Positions 1 to 11,147 of a DNA stretch of 64,000 bases are shown here, piece by piece. A model generated the notes under the pieces. The model worked only from the letters and a program-made list of their open reading frames with translations. It was not told the DNA's origin and ran no database searches. Within the stretch, counting starts at the first letter, position 1, and each line of letters opens with the position of its first letter. The position numbers and the translations under genes were made by a program. Source of the stretch: Ureibacillus sinduriensis BLB-1 = JCM 15800. GTDB lineage: Bacteria; Bacillota; Bacilli; Bacillales_A; Planococcaceae. The stretch is from NCBI RefSeq assembly GCF_000772955.1, contig NZ_JPVO01000049.1, positions 106,713-170,712 of the forward strand, written 5' to 3'.

Positions 1-2
1 AA

Positions 3-1373
3 AATATTCAAATTGATGTGGACTTTACGAAGGCAAAGGCAATCCTGGGCATAGTACTGATTGTTATCGGATATGTGCTGGCCCTGCTGACGACGAGACA
101 GACGATGGTTGTCTTTTCCGTTTTCATCCCATTCTTGATCATAATAGGAACCTATTTGTTCTTCACCGATACAACACAGTATTTTGTTGACAGATTGAAA
201 GGCAGAAGGCTGATTTATTGGAAAAAATCAAGGATGCTGCCGATGGCGGAGCAAACCTTTATCTTAAAGAACAATGGGAAAATGTTTTTTGTCATGACGA
301 TTGTGACGACACTGGCTTTTTTATCGATTGGTTTATTGGCTACATTGTCTTCCTATACTTCCCAGTATGATAAATTAAATCCTTTGGGGCTAATATATAA
401 GGGGCATATCGATAATCCAAAAGAGCGGGATCATATATCCTCCCTTATAAGCGAATTGGAGGACAAAGAATTATCGTATCAATTAACGCGATTTACGGTA
501 TTGAAGCAGACTTCCTCCTTTACAAAGTTTGAAGTGGAGGTTTTTAAAGAATCTGATATTAATAATCTGCTTATATCTTACGGGTATCCGATGGTGCGCT
601 TGTCCAGAGGGGAAGCGATGTTCATCCCCTACTCGAAGGATTCGATAAAAGAGTTGGCAAAGAAAAGGGTAGAGACCGTTTTACTTGAAAATAATGTGAA
701 GCTTACGATAGATCAAGTTTATCCACAGCTTATTTTCCCGCCTTCCATTGTCAGCCTGAATTCCATTATTATTAGTGATGTGGATTTCAGAAGATTGGTG
801 AAGCCATATAGCATTTATCCACATGAAGAACCAGGATATCATTTGTTTACATTTGATATCCCACAGTGGGTGGAAGCGGACGAAGTGGGTGTAGCCCTTC
901 AACAAGAAGTGGCGGAAGAATATTTAAAGGAAGAGTATGAGCTTCCATACTATTTTGAAAACGCCGGGTTGAATTACTCCTATATCCTATCAACTTATTC
1001 ATTATTTACTTTAGTTGGGTTGTTGGTGGCGGCCGTCTTTTTATTGGCAGCGGGAAGTTTTATCTACTTTAAGCTCCACACGAGTTTGGAAGCGGAGAAG
1101 AAAAAATTTGATGTCCTGAAACGTATGGGCATTTCAAATAATGAGCTGAAATCATTGGTAACAAAGCTTTTATTGCCGCAATTCTTCCTGCCATGGGGTG
1201 TAGCTTTATGCCACAGCCTCTTTGCGTTCTTTGCACTGCAAAATATATTGAAAAATTTTGCGAATGTCTCCATCGTAAAAGAAGTTGTTTTTGCATTTGT
1301 CTTTTTAATTATCCTGGAGATTATTTATTATAATTTGATTCGTTGGAGATATATTGCTCACGTTAAAGAGTAA
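3..1373 (+). CDS. FtsX-like ABC transporter permease, 3' part (5' end outside window)
   Basis: The reading frame is open to the window edge, so the 456 codons seen are the C-terminal part of a longer protein. Two hydrophobic segments occur at the start and one follows about 90 residues later. A roughly 200-residue charged extracytoplasmic stretch comes next, then a C-terminal group of three or four membrane helices with a charged EAEKKKFDVLKRMG loop. This is the FtsX/MacB permease layout, as in the BceB/YtrF peptide-resistance transporters, whose permeases are usually 620-660 aa. The ATPase partner would lie upstream. It probably extrudes or senses a peptide or lipid-linked antibiotic, but the substrate cannot be told from this part. 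The family call is fairly sure. Confidence 0.7.
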   Translation, partial: NIQIDVDFTKAKAILGIVLIVIGYVLALLTTRQTMVVFSVFIPFLIIIGTYLFFTDTTQYFVDRLKGRRLIYWKKSRMLPMAEQTFILKNNGKMFFVMTIVTTLAFLSIGLLATLSSYTSQYDKLNPLGLIYKGHIDNPKERDHISSLISELEDKELSYQLTRFTVLKQTSSFTKFEVEVFKESDINNLLISYGYPMVRLSRGEAMFIPYSKDSIKELAKKRVETVLLENNVKLTIDQVYPQLIFPPSIVSLNSIIISDVDFRRLVKPYSIYPHEEPGYHLFTFDIPQWVEADEVGVALQQEVAEEYLKEEYELPYYFENAGLNYSYILSTYSLFTLVGLLVAAVFLLAAGSFIYFKLHTSLEAEKKKFDVLKRMGISNNELKSLVTKLLLPQFFLPWGVALCHSLFAFFALQNILKNFANVSIVKEVVFAFVFLIILEIIYYNLIRWRYIAHVKE

Positions 1374-1444
1374 AGCGAGAAATGTTATAAGTAGAATAAT
1401 GTTTAATTTTCAATGGAAAAATAGTCATAAAATACAGAAAAATA

Positions 1445-1473
1445 TTGTTTTACTAATATATTTATTTTATAAT
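1445..1473 (+). promoter_or_regulatory. Sigma-A promoter of the acyl-CoA ligase gene
   Basis: A TTGTTT -35 box (1445-1450) and a perfect TATAAT -10 box (1468-1473) are separated by 17 bp. The start of transcription would fall near 1480, directly at the edge of the palindrome at 1481-1500. Confidence 0.7.
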
Positions 1474-1480
1474 ATCTGGT

Positions 1481-1500
1481 AAATGAATAGTTATTCATTT
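1481..1500 (+). promoter_or_regulatory. Operator-like palindrome overlapping the lcfB transcription start
   Basis: Nine-base arms AAATGAATA and TATTCATTT are separated by GT. The TGAAT/ATTCA arms resemble sites bound by TetR-type fatty-acid regulators (FadR/YsiA of Bacillus), although the spacing differs from the consensus I remember. Its position just after the -10 box fits repression that is relieved by acyl-CoA. The regulator itself is not identified here. Confidence 0.55.
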
Positions 1501-1557
1501 TTATTTTGTTTACATTTGAAGTGTGAACGAAAGTCAAATGCAAAGGGGATGGGTGTT

Positions 1558-3108
<1,551 letters not shown>

Positions 3109-3120
3109 CATAAATTTCCA

Positions 3121-3153
3121 AGTGGTGTCTCTCAACAGAGACACCACTTTTTT
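3121..3153 (+). terminator. Rho-independent terminator after lcfB
   Basis: A perfect 12-bp stem, AGTGGTGTCTCT with AGAGACACCACT, closes a four-base CAAC loop and is followed by a T-run. Confidence 0.9.
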
Positions 3154-3157
3154 AGTA

Positions 3158-3276
3158 GTGCCAGGCCCACAAACAATTAAGAATTTTCAAAATTGTATTA
3201 GAATTGTTTGTGTGCCTGGCACCTGAACAAACGTGAATATTGTGAATTGTTCCGAAATTGTTTGTGTGCCAGGCAC
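3158..3276 (+). repeat. Cluster of three GTGCCAGGCAC/AATTGTTTGTGTG repeat units
   Basis: Three copies of a 21-base unit joining a GTGCC(A/T)GGCAC-type core to an AATTGTTTGTG arm lie at 3158-3178 (inverted), 3202-3222 and 3256-3276. Copies 1 and 2 face each other and would form a long hairpin. Copy 3 repeats copy 2, with only the central base of the core changed. The cluster sits between a terminator and the ribosome site of the next gene. Related TGCCTGGCAC palindromes are, as I recall, dispersed in Bacillales intergenic DNA. Confidence 0.7.
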
Positions 3277-3332
3277 TCCATGTGATAATATTTATATTAC
3301 GGGAATCGAAATAAAATTTCGGAAGGGTGGAA

Positions 3333-5333
3333 ATGATGGCAGAAAAAAGAGTTGTAGAAAAAGAGGATTTATTCAAAATCCAATCTGTTACAAATCCACA
3401 GCTTTCTCCAAATGATAAGGAAGCTGTGTTTATCAAAACGAAAATAGATGAACAGGAAAATAAATACTTCTCGGAAATCTTTCACTTGAATGTAGAGACA
3501 GATGAAGTGACGCAATGGACTTTTGGGAAAGAACGTGTATCTTCGCCCAAATGGTCGCCGAATGGTGAGCAAGTTGCTTTTATCTCCAATCGAGATGAAA
3601 AAAATCAAGTGTATATAATGAATAAATCAGGTGGGGAAGCCAAAAAAATCACCAATGTTGAGTCAGGTATCAATTCCTTTTTATGGTCCCCATGCGGAGA
3701 GAAAATCTGGGTTACAAGCAGTTTAAAAGAAGGTGCTGCTTTTACAGACAAAACCGAAGAAAAGAAACAAGATAATGAAAAACCAACCGCCTATATAGTG
3801 GATAAAATGCGTTATAAAATGGATGGTTTAAAAGGGCATGGGTTAAGAAAGCAATTGGTGCATTCCCAAATTGCCATACTTTCATTAAAAGATGAATCAA
3901 TCGAACAATTCTCGGAAGGTAAGTATTCTCATTCGTTGTACGATATTTCACCGGACGCCAAAAAGATCATTATCGGTGTAAACCGTGAGGAACACGAAGA
4001 TTATGATTTTAGACAGCCGTTGATTATGGTCGATGTCGAGACAAATGAAGAAACGGTGCTAGTGGATCATGAAGGCTATTACGGTGGAGCGAAGTTTTCA
4101 TATGATGGCAGCTATATCGCCTATACCGGAAGTGATGCCTCATACAAAAACGCTACACATACAAATGTTTATATTTATGATATAGAAAATGGCACGACCC
4201 AAAACCTAACAGAGAGTATCGACAGTCCAGTAGGTGATTATGCTGTGGCTGATACACAGCAAGGGGTGAATGCCCCAAGCATTATGTGGACGGAGACGAA
4301 CGATCTTTACTTCCAACTATCCACCTCGGGAGATGTGCAACTTTATTATGCCAGCCTGGAAGGGGCGATTTATCCTGCTTCTCCGGAGGGTGAGCATGTT
4401 TACGATTATGCCATTTCCAAGGACGGTCAATTTGCATTGGTCGGTGTATCGAATCCAACCTTCCCGGGTGAGTTATTTATTTCTGAAATTGCAAAAGGTG
4501 AAAGAAGACAAGTCACTCATTTCAATGATGAATGGCTAACAGAGGTAAAACTAGCTAAAGCAGAGCCGGTTACCTATACTAGCACGAATGATTGGCAAGT
4601 CCATGGCTGGTTGATAAAACCCGCTAATTTCGAGGAAAATAAAAAATACCCTTTAATCGTTGAGATACATGGTGGCCCTCATACGATGTACGCCAACTCA
4701 TTTTTCCACGAATTGCAATTGCTGGCGGCAAAAGGCTATGGTGTACTATATGTTAATCCGCGTGGCAGCCATGGCTATAGCCAGGAATTTGTGGATGGCG
4801 TGCGCGGGGATTATGGCGGTGGCGACTATGAAGATATCATGGCTGGTCTTGACTACGTACTGCGTGAAGAAACATGGATTGACGAGAATCGCCTGGGAGT
4901 AACAGGCGGAAGCTATGGCGGATTTATGACCAACTGGATCGTTGGCCACACCGATCGTTTCAAGGCAGCAGTGACACAACGAAGCATTTCGAACTGGGTA
5001 AGTTTCTTTGGTGTGTCGGATATCGGATATTATTTCACGCCATGGCAAATCGGTACAGATATGCTGGATCCGGAAAAACTGTGGGATCATTCCCCGTTGA
5101 AATATGCCAAAAATATCGAGACGCCTTTATTGATCTTGCACAGTGAACTCGACTTCCGTTGCCCGATTGAACAAGGTGAACAGTTATTTATTACTCTAAA
5201 ATCAAAGGGAAAAGAAACAAGCTTTGTACGCTTCCCGGACAATGATCACAATTTATCCCGTACCGGTACACCGAACTTAAGAGTTCAACGATTGGAACAA
5301 ATTGTGTCATGGTTTGAACAATATTTAGTGTAA
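3333..5333 (+). CDS. S9 family prolyl oligopeptidase-type peptidase (YuxL-like)
   Basis: This 666-aa protein has an N-terminal beta-propeller of WD40-like repeats (SPKWSPNGEQVAFIS, SYDGSYIAYTGS) over roughly 400 residues, followed by an alpha/beta-hydrolase domain. The oxyanion motif HGGPHTMY, nucleophile motif GGSYGGFM, acid region LHSELDFRCP and histidine motif DNDHNLSR are all intact. It has no signal peptide, so it probably trims short peptides or acylated amino acids in the cytoplasm. ATG 3333 or 3336 both follow GGAAGGGTGG, while the upstream GTG at 3327 overlaps that site. Its length matches the B. subtilis YuxL class. The natural substrate is unknown. Confidence 0.85.
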   Translation: MMAEKRVVEKEDLFKIQSVTNPQLSPNDKEAVFIKTKIDEQENKYFSEIFHLNVETDEVTQWTFGKERVSSPKWSPNGEQVAFISNRDEKNQVYIMNKSGGEAKKITNVESGINSFLWSPCGEKIWVTSSLKEGAAFTDKTEEKKQDNEKPTAYIVDKMRYKMDGLKGHGLRKQLVHSQIAILSLKDESIEQFSEGKYSHSLYDISPDAKKIIIGVNREEHEDYDFRQPLIMVDVETNEETVLVDHEGYYGGAKFSYDGSYIAYTGSDASYKNATHTNVYIYDIENGTTQNLTESIDSPVGDYAVADTQQGVNAPSIMWTETNDLYFQLSTSGDVQLYYASLEGAIYPASPEGEHVYDYAISKDGQFALVGVSNPTFPGELFISEIAKGERRQVTHFNDEWLTEVKLAKAEPVTYTSTNDWQVHGWLIKPANFEENKKYPLIVEIHGGPHTMYANSFFHELQLLAAKGYGVLYVNPRGSHGYSQEFVDGVRGDYGGGDYEDIMAGLDYVLREETWIDENRLGVTGGSYGGFMTNWIVGHTDRFKAAVTQRSISNWVSFFGVSDIGYYFTPWQIGTDMLDPEKLWDHSPLKYAKNIETPLLILHSELDFRCPIEQGEQLFITLKSKGKETSFVRFPDNDHNLSRTGTPNLRVQRLEQIVSWFEQYLV

Positions 5334-5455
5334 GCTGATAAGGATTCCTCCCCGGTAGTGAAAAAAACGGCAATGTCCTGTAAAATGGAGGAGGTAGTCA
5401 AAAAAAATCATCGGTTTTGTAACAATCAACGATACTTGGAAACGGGGTTTGAAAA

Positions 5456-5923
5456 ATGCCAAAAATGAATGTCGAAAGCTTCAATCTAGACCATACAAAA
5501 GTAGCTGCTCCCTATGTCCGCCTAACAGGTATGAAAGAAGGGCAAAATGGCGATGTTGTACGAAAATATGATGTCCGTTTTAAACAGCCCAATGTCGAAC
5601 ATATGAAAATGGATGCCCTTCACTCGATCGAGCACTTAATGGCGGAAAATATCCGCAACCATACTGACCATGTTGTGGACATGAGCCCAATGGGATGCCA
5701 AACCGGTTTTTACTTAACTATGATAAATCATGATAATTACGATGAAGTATTAGCAATTTTAGAAAAAACATTACAAGATGTCGTAAAAGCAAATGAAGTT
5801 CCTGCATGTAACGAAGTACAATGCGGCTGGGCTGCGAATCACAGCTTGGAAGGTGCAAAAGAACTGGCAGCAGAAATGCTGGAAAAACGCAGCGAATGGT
5901 CAATCATTTTCAAAGAAGATTAA
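5456..5923 (+). CDS. luxS: S-ribosylhomocysteine lyase LuxS
   Basis: LuxS cleaves S-ribosylhomocysteine to homocysteine and DPD, the precursor of autoinducer-2, in the activated methyl cycle. The 155-aa protein carries the metal-binding HSIEH motif (His56, Glu59, His60), the catalytic Cys81 in GCQTGFY and the third metal ligand Cys123 in QCGWA. Length and residues are typical for Gram-positive LuxS. It is a lone gene with its own terminator. The 120-bp leader shows no S-box riboswitch fold that I can recognise. Confidence 0.96.
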   Translation: MPKMNVESFNLDHTKVAAPYVRLTGMKEGQNGDVVRKYDVRFKQPNVEHMKMDALHSIEHLMAENIRNHTDHVVDMSPMGCQTGFYLTMINHDNYDEVLAILEKTLQDVVKANEVPACNEVQCGWAANHSLEGAKELAAEMLEKRSEWSIIFKED

Positions 5924-5933
5924 TAGACGCGCT

Positions 5934-5966
5934 AGGGTAGTCCTTAAAAGGGCTATCCTTTTTTTG
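5934..5966 (+). terminator. Terminator after luxS
   Basis: The AGGGTAGTCC/GGGCTATCCT stem (two G-U pairs) encloses TTAAAA and is followed by seven T residues. Confidence 0.8.
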
Positions 5967-6121
5967 TCTTATTTAAAGAAGCAATGGAGGTTGTTCAATA
6001 ATATTGGAAATTCCCTTGCAAAACCCCTTCATCTTACTAAAGTTCTCTTTTTTCAGGTTGTTTGTTATAATCATGCAGGAGAAATTTTGAAAATGAGAAC
6101 TTGATGTGAGTGAGGAAATAT

Positions 6122-6988
6122 ATGAGCAAAATTAACAAGAATAATGTATCCAATTCTACAAAAGATAGCATTAAGGAATACATTTATGTACTTCTTGGAG
6201 CAGCAATTATAGCATTTGGATTTAACGCATTTTTATTCCCCAATCAAGTAGCTTCCGGAGGCGTCAGTGGGATTAGTACCATTTTAAATGGTCTTTTTGG
6301 TTGGAATGCAGGTATTGTTCAATATGCTTTTAATATTCCGCTGTTCATTGCAGGGGTAGTCGTTTTAGGCAAAAATTTCGGGCTGAAATCATTTGTCGGG
6401 ACGTTGGCACTTCCATTTTTCGTTATAGTATTTAGCAATATGGGTGCTTTAACGACAAATGCACTATTGGCTGCTCTTTTCGGGGGAATTATTGTCGGTT
6501 TAGGTATTGGTTTCGTATTTAAAGGGAATGCTTCTACTGGTGGTACTGATTTATTGGCACAAATTATTACCAAATATACCGGACTCACATTAGGGACAAG
6601 CGTTCTTTTAATCGACGGCATCATTGCAATTAGTGCAGCATTGGTCTTTGATTTGGAAAAGGGCCTGTATGCGTTGATCGGTCTCTTTGTAACGACAAAG
6701 ACCATCGATATTGTCCAGTTAGGTTTTAGCCAATCAAAAATGGTGTATATAATCTCTAACAGACAAGATGAAATTCGTGATGCAATCTATGCGGATATTG
6801 ATCGAGGCGTTACAAAGGTGCCTTCCTTTGGCGGGTATACCGGGGAAGAACGTCTTATGCTGATGGTTGTTGTCTATCAATCAGAATTCACAAAGCTGAA
6901 ACAAATCATCCAAACCGTTGATCCGACTGCTTTTGTGATAGTTTCCGATGCTTATGAGGTTCTGGGCGAAGGTTTCAAACGTGTATAA
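6122..6988 (+). CDS. YitT family membrane protein (DUF161/DUF2179)
   Basis: This 288-aa protein has five or six hydrophobic segments in its first 200 residues, including the family-like stretch FGFNAFLFPNQVASGGVSGIST. A soluble C-terminal domain of about 80 residues follows (VYIISNRQDEIRDAIYADIDRG, ending with a VVYQSEFTKLKQII helix). This is the YitT/YvjA architecture: a DUF161 membrane part plus a ferredoxin-like DUF2179. The transported substrate is not known. ATG 6122 is preferred over GTG 6110 because GAGG lies 7 bases upstream. A TATAAT at 6066-6071 may be its -10 box. Confidence 0.85.
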   Translation: MSKINKNNVSNSTKDSIKEYIYVLLGAAIIAFGFNAFLFPNQVASGGVSGISTILNGLFGWNAGIVQYAFNIPLFIAGVVVLGKNFGLKSFVGTLALPFFVIVFSNMGALTTNALLAALFGGIIVGLGIGFVFKGNASTGGTDLLAQIITKYTGLTLGTSVLLIDGIIAISAALVFDLEKGLYALIGLFVTTKTIDIVQLGFSQSKMVYIISNRQDEIRDAIYADIDRGVTKVPSFGGYTGEERLMLMVVVYQSEFTKLKQIIQTVDPTAFVIVSDAYEVLGEGFKRV

Positions 6989-7049
6989 CTTTGGTATAAT
7001 GACCAATGTAAATCGTAATTTTAATATAATTTTTTGGAGGGGTTCAAAA

Positions 7050-7439
7050 ATGAAAAAAGCAATGTTGGCACTAATTTTCGGTTCAGCATTATTCCTGGCT
7101 GCTTGTGGTGGCGGCAATGACGAAGCAACAGATACAGGTAATGACACAGCTACGGAAGATAAGGCGACAGACGAAGCAACAGATACAGGTACAGGTGATA
7201 CTGCTGGTGGCGCAGATGCAGGACATGGTGAAGAACTTGTTAAATCAAATTGTATCTCATGCCATGGCGGTAATTTAGAAGGTATGGGTAATACACCTTC
7301 GTTGGCAGATGTCGGCAGCCGACTTTCTGAAGATGAAATTCATGATGTCATTGTAAATGGTCGCGGCGGGATGCCAGGTGGTTTGTTGCAAGGTGAAGAT
7401 GCTGAAGCAGCGGCTGCTTGGTTAGCTCAACAAAAATAA
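7050..7439 (+). CDS. cccB: Lipoprotein cytochrome c-551 (CccB-like)
   Basis: This 129-aa protein has a short hydrophobic signal ending in the lipobox LAAC (Cys19). A 40-residue low-complexity linker rich in Asp, Thr, Gly and Ala follows, containing EATDTG repeats. The single c-type heme domain then carries CISCH (Cys68, Cys71, His72) and a likely axial methionine in GGMPGG. It should sit on the outer face of the membrane, anchored by lipid, and pass electrons to a cytochrome oxidase. GGAGGGG lies 6-7 bases before the ATG. A TATAAT at 6995-7000, inside the end of the upstream gene, is a probable promoter element. The Asp/Thr linker is longer than in B. subtilis CccB as I recall it. Confidence 0.9.
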   Translation: MKKAMLALIFGSALFLAACGGGNDEATDTGNDTATEDKATDEATDTGTGDTAGGADAGHGEELVKSNCISCHGGNLEGMGNTPSLADVGSRLSEDEIHDVIVNGRGGMPGGLLQGEDAEAAAAWLAQQK

Positions 7440-7460
7440 TTCAATTACTGAATCTAAGAA

Positions 7461-7492
7461 GACAAAGTCATGATGATGGCTTTGTCTTTTTT
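7461..7492 (+). terminator. Terminator after cccB
   Basis: GACAAAG pairs with CTTTGTC around a 12-base loop and is followed by TTTTTT. Confidence 0.75.
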
Positions 7493-7560
7493 GCGTTTAG
7501 CGTGATTAAAAATGAACAAAACAGAATTCATAAAATTCATCAAGACACTCATAAAATAAT

Positions 7561-7611
7561 AAGAGGCACTCTGCTCAGCTGGTCGATAGTCAATAATGAC
7601 TATTGCCTCTT
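7561..7611. repeat. Intergenic hairpin between cccB and scoA
   Basis: AAGAGGCA (7561-7568) pairs with TGCCTCTT (7604-7611), with an inner ATAGTC/GACTAT stem at 7586-7603. It may be a second terminator or the scar of a small element. Its function is not clear. Confidence 0.4.
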
Positions 7612-7663
7612 TACGATGAAAATATCATTTTTTCAAATAGTAGTAAAATTTAGAATATAGTAG

Positions 7664-7693
7664 TTTACTAGTTGGAAATCATATGCTTATAAT
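7664..7693 (+). promoter_or_regulatory. Probable scoAB promoter
   Basis: TTTACT (7664-7669) and TATAAT (7688-7693) are 18 bp apart. The -35 region lies in TAGTTTACTAGTTGG, which shares an ACTAGT core with the palindrome at 9923-9938 upstream of the leucine operon. This hints at co-control by the neighbouring TetR protein. Confidence 0.55.
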
Positions 7694-7723
7694 AGAGGTA
7701 AATTTACTCGAAGGAGGGATTTT

Positions 7724-8431
7724 GTGTCCAAAGTAGAAAAAACAATACACGAAATAGTTGGAACTATGCAGGATGGCGCGACTATTTTAGTTGGCGGGTT
7801 TGGTCTTTGCGGTATTCCGGAGTATGCAATCAAGACAATTCGTGAAAAAGGCGTTAAAGATCTGACGGTTGTCAGTAATAACTGCGGCATCGATGACTGG
7901 GGCTTGGGATTATTACTTTCCAACAAACAAATAAAGAAAATGATTTCTTCATACGTAGGTGAAAACAAAATATTTGAGCAGCAGTTCTTAAGTGGAGAGC
8001 TGGAAGTAGAGCTTACACCACAAGGAACATTGGCAGAACGAATTCGGGCTGGCGGGGCCGGCATTCCAGCATTCTATACAGCGACCGGTGTTGGAACACC
8101 AGTGGCAGAAGGAAAGCCAGTAAAGATATTTGACGGCAAGGAATATATTGAGGAACGTGCGATTACCGGGGATTATGCTTTTGTCAAAGCATGGAAAGCC
8201 GACAAACTAGGTAACCTTATTTATCGGAAAACTGCACGTAATTTCAATCCGATCATGGCTACAGCAGGAAAAATCACCATTGCTGAAGTGGAGGAAATCG
8301 TAGAGGTGGGGGAATTGGATCCGGATGCAATTCATACACCGGCAATATATGTGCAACATGTAATTTTGGGAGAAGGCTACGAAAAAAAGATTGAAAAACG
8401 GACGACAAGAGTTGAGGAGGCGATTGGATGA
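7724..8431 (+). CDS. scoA: 3-oxoacid CoA-transferase subunit A (ScoA)
   Basis: This 235-aa family I CoA-transferase alpha subunit has the glycine-rich [12 protein letters not shown] motif (residues about 24-35) and the [13 protein letters not shown] segment. With ScoB it moves CoA from succinyl-CoA to acetoacetate. GTG 7724 is the start, placed correctly behind AAGGAGG. The stop codon overlaps the scoB start (ATGA), so the two subunits are translationally coupled. Acetoacetate would come from the HMG-CoA lyase encoded 6 kb downstream. Confidence 0.93.
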   Translation: MSKVEKTIHEIVGTMQDGATILVGGFGLCGIPEYAIKTIREKGVKDLTVVSNNCGIDDWGLGLLLSNKQIKKMISSYVGENKIFEQQFLSGELEVELTPQGTLAERIRAGGAGIPAFYTATGVGTPVAEGKPVKIFDGKEYIEERAITGDYAFVKAWKADKLGNLIYRKTARNFNPIMATAGKITIAEVEEIVEVGELDPDAIHTPAIYVQHVILGEGYEKKIEKRTTRVEEAIG

Positions 8432-9081
8432 CGGACGTAAAACTGCGGATTGTCAGACGCGCGGTACAAGAAATCGAAAACGGGATGAATGTGAATCTTG
8501 GAATCGGGATGCCGACATTAGTAGCCAATGAAATTCCGAGTCATTATCAAGTACTGCTCCAATCGGAAAATGGATTGTTGGGCATTGGTCCATATCCTTA
8601 CGAAAACGAGGTGGATCCAGACTTAATCAACGCCGGGAAAGAAACGGTTACAACTGTACCGGGGGCAACTTTCTTTGACAGCGCCGAAAGTTTCGCCATG
8701 ATCCGTGGAGCACATATCGATGTGGCGATTCTGGGGGGAATGGAAGTTTCGCAAGAAGGCGATTTGGCGAATTGGATGATCCCGGGCAAGATGGTAAAAG
8801 GCATGGGTGGAGCGATGGATCTGGTTCAAGGAGCGAAGCGGGTCATCGTGATTATGGAACATGTTTCAAAATACGGGGAATCAAAAATAAAAAAACAGTG
8901 CACATTGCCGTTGACTGGGAAACGGGTCGTCCACCGGCTTATTACTGATTTAGCTGTCTTTGACTTTACGGAAAATGGCATGGTTCTTATCGAGACCGCA
9001 CCTGGTGTTTCAGTGGAGGAAATTAAAGGGAAAACGGAAGCTGATTTCACTATTAGTGAAAATCTGAAAAACTATGCATAA
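8428..9081 (+). CDS. scoB: 3-oxoacid CoA-transferase subunit B (ScoB)
   Basis: This 217-aa family I CoA-transferase beta subunit has its catalytic glutamate in the [12 protein letters not shown] motif (about residue 50), with GIGMPTL before it and [17 protein letters not shown] after it. It forms the heteromeric succinyl-CoA:acetoacetate transferase with ScoA, feeding leucine-derived acetoacetate into acetoacetyl-CoA. The gene overlaps scoA by four bases. It is followed by about 165 bp that lack an obvious terminator and lead to the TetR regulator. Confidence 0.93.
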   Translation: MTDVKLRIVRRAVQEIENGMNVNLGIGMPTLVANEIPSHYQVLLQSENGLLGIGPYPYENEVDPDLINAGKETVTTVPGATFFDSAESFAMIRGAHIDVAILGGMEVSQEGDLANWMIPGKMVKGMGGAMDLVQGAKRVIVIMEHVSKYGESKIKKQCTLPLTGKRVVHRLITDLAVFDFTENGMVLIETAPGVSVEEIKGKTEADFTISENLKNYA

Positions 9082-9246
9082 AGCAGAAAATAATAGTATG
9101 TTCGACATTATATATGTTATTTTACTAGATTCGAAAGTGGATGGATGCTATATTGTAAATAGAGAATATCGACAATTTGCGAAAAAATTACCGTATTTCA
9201 CAAGAAATGGAACGGAAATATAAGGGGTGATTGATGGGGGAGGGAG

Positions 9247-9876
<630 letters not shown>

Positions 9877-9882
9877 CTAGTT

Positions 9883-9908
9883 GACCAGTCACCTAAGCCT
9901 GGTTTTTT
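9883..9908 (+). terminator. Weak terminator after the TetR gene
   Basis: A five-base ACCAG/CTGGT stem is followed by TTTTTT. It lies 7 bp after the stop and may let some transcription through. Confidence 0.4.
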
Positions 9909-9922
9909 AAAAATCATGTACA

Positions 9923-9938
9923 AACCGACTAGTCGGTT
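9923..9938. promoter_or_regulatory. Perfect 16-bp palindrome, probable TetR operator
   Basis: AACCGACT is followed by its exact complement AGTCGGTT. A second near-match, CCGAGTAGTC, follows at 9942-9951, and TTGACCAGTCA lies at 9881-9891. The site is 34 bp upstream of the acyl-CoA dehydrogenase start and just after the TetR gene, the usual place for the cognate operator. Confidence 0.7.
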
Positions 9939-9971
9939 CTGCCGAGTAGTCAAAACTAAGGGGGAATACGG

Positions 9972-11114
9972 ATGAATTTTGAACTATCAAAAGAACAAGA
10001 AATGATTCGTGACATGGTGAAGGAGTTTGCGCAAGAAGAAATCGCTCCTTATGCGCGTGAGTTGGATGAGAAACATGAATTCAGGAAAGAAAGCTTTGAT
10101 AAAATGGCGGAGCTCGGCTTATTCGGCATTCCGTTTCCTGAAGAATATGGCGGTTCGGGAGGGGATACAATCTCCTATGCTTTGGCGGTGGAAGAAATCG
10201 GCCGCGCTTGCGGAGGTACGGGCTTGAGCTATGCAGCTGCAGTCAGTCTGGGGGCAACACCATTTTATAACTTTGGGACAGAAGAACAAAAACAAGAATA
10301 TCTCGTTCCAATGGCACAAGGAAAGACACTCGGTTCATTTGGACTGACAGAACCGAATGCAGGATCCGATGCAGGGGGCACAAGGACAAAAGCTCACCTT
10401 GACGGTGAAGAATGGGTCATCAACGGTGAAAAATGCTGGATTACAAATGCAAGTTATGCAAGGCAGGTTGTTGTGACAGCGGTAACAGGTAAGGATGAAC
10501 GAGGAAAAAACATCATTACGGCCCTTATAGTCCCAACCGACACACCGGGTGTCACTATCCGTTCTGATTATAAAAAGATGGGTGTACGTGCATCGAATAC
10601 TTGTGAAATCATTTTGGAAAACGTCCGGGTGCCTCGCGAAAATGTGCTGGGTGATGAAAAGAAAGGGTTCGGTCAGTTCTTGAATACGCTCGATGGCGGC
10701 CGTATTTCAATCGCTGCACTTTCAGTCGGCATTGCACAATCGGCGTTTGAGAAGGCACTGCAATATTCGAAGGAACGTGTACAATTTGGCCAATCAATCT
10801 CAAAGTTGCAGGCAATCCAGTTTAAATTAGCTGACATGGCGATGGAAATCGAACTTGCCCGCAATATGGTAATGAAGGCAGCATGGTTGAAGGATCATGG
10901 GAAGCCGTTCAAAAAAGAAGCGGCTTTTGCGAAGCTTTTTGCCTCTGAGATGGGATTCCGTACGTGCAATCAGGCAATCCAAATCCATGGAGGTTCTGGT
11001 TATATGGCGGAGTATGATGTGGAACGTCATTTGCGCGATATCAAACTGATGGAAATCGGGGAAGGTACATCCGAAATCCAACGTGTCGTTATTTCACGAC
11101 TATTGGGCTGTTAG
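9972..11114 (+). CDS. yngJ: Acyl-CoA dehydrogenase (isovaleryl-CoA type, YngJ-like)
   Basis: This 380-aa flavoenzyme spans the full acyl-CoA dehydrogenase fold. It has the FAD/substrate signature GLTEPNAGSDAGG (about residue 125), WITNASYA, and the C-terminal IHGGSGYMAEY...IGEGTSEIQR signature. First in a seven-gene run matching B. subtilis yngJIH(HB)GFE, it most likely oxidises isovaleryl-CoA to 3-methylcrotonyl-CoA in leucine breakdown. AAGGGGGAA precedes the ATG. Control by the adjacent TetR protein is inferred from the palindrome just upstream. Confidence 0.9.
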   Translation: MNFELSKEQEMIRDMVKEFAQEEIAPYARELDEKHEFRKESFDKMAELGLFGIPFPEEYGGSGGDTISYALAVEEIGRACGGTGLSYAAAVSLGATPFYNFGTEEQKQEYLVPMAQGKTLGSFGLTEPNAGSDAGGTRTKAHLDGEEWVINGEKCWITNASYARQVVVTAVTGKDERGKNIITALIVPTDTPGVTIRSDYKKMGVRASNTCEIILENVRVPRENVLGDEKKGFGQFLNTLDGGRISIAALSVGIAQSAFEKALQYSKERVQFGQSISKLQAIQFKLADMAMEIELARNMVMKAAWLKDHGKPFKKEAAFAKLFASEMGFRTCNQAIQIHGGSGYMAEYDVERHLRDIKLMEIGEGTSEIQRVVISRLLGC

Positions 11115-11147
11115 AACTTTGACAAATTCATAGGGGGAGGAATGCGT

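Noticed and set aside
3152..3436. 94-codon minus-strand frame
   Set aside because: It reads through the terminator, the intergenic repeats and the start of the peptidase gene. It is repeat-derived.
6319..6705. 128-codon minus-strand frame
   Set aside because: It is antisense to the membrane helices of the YitT-type gene, with no start signals.
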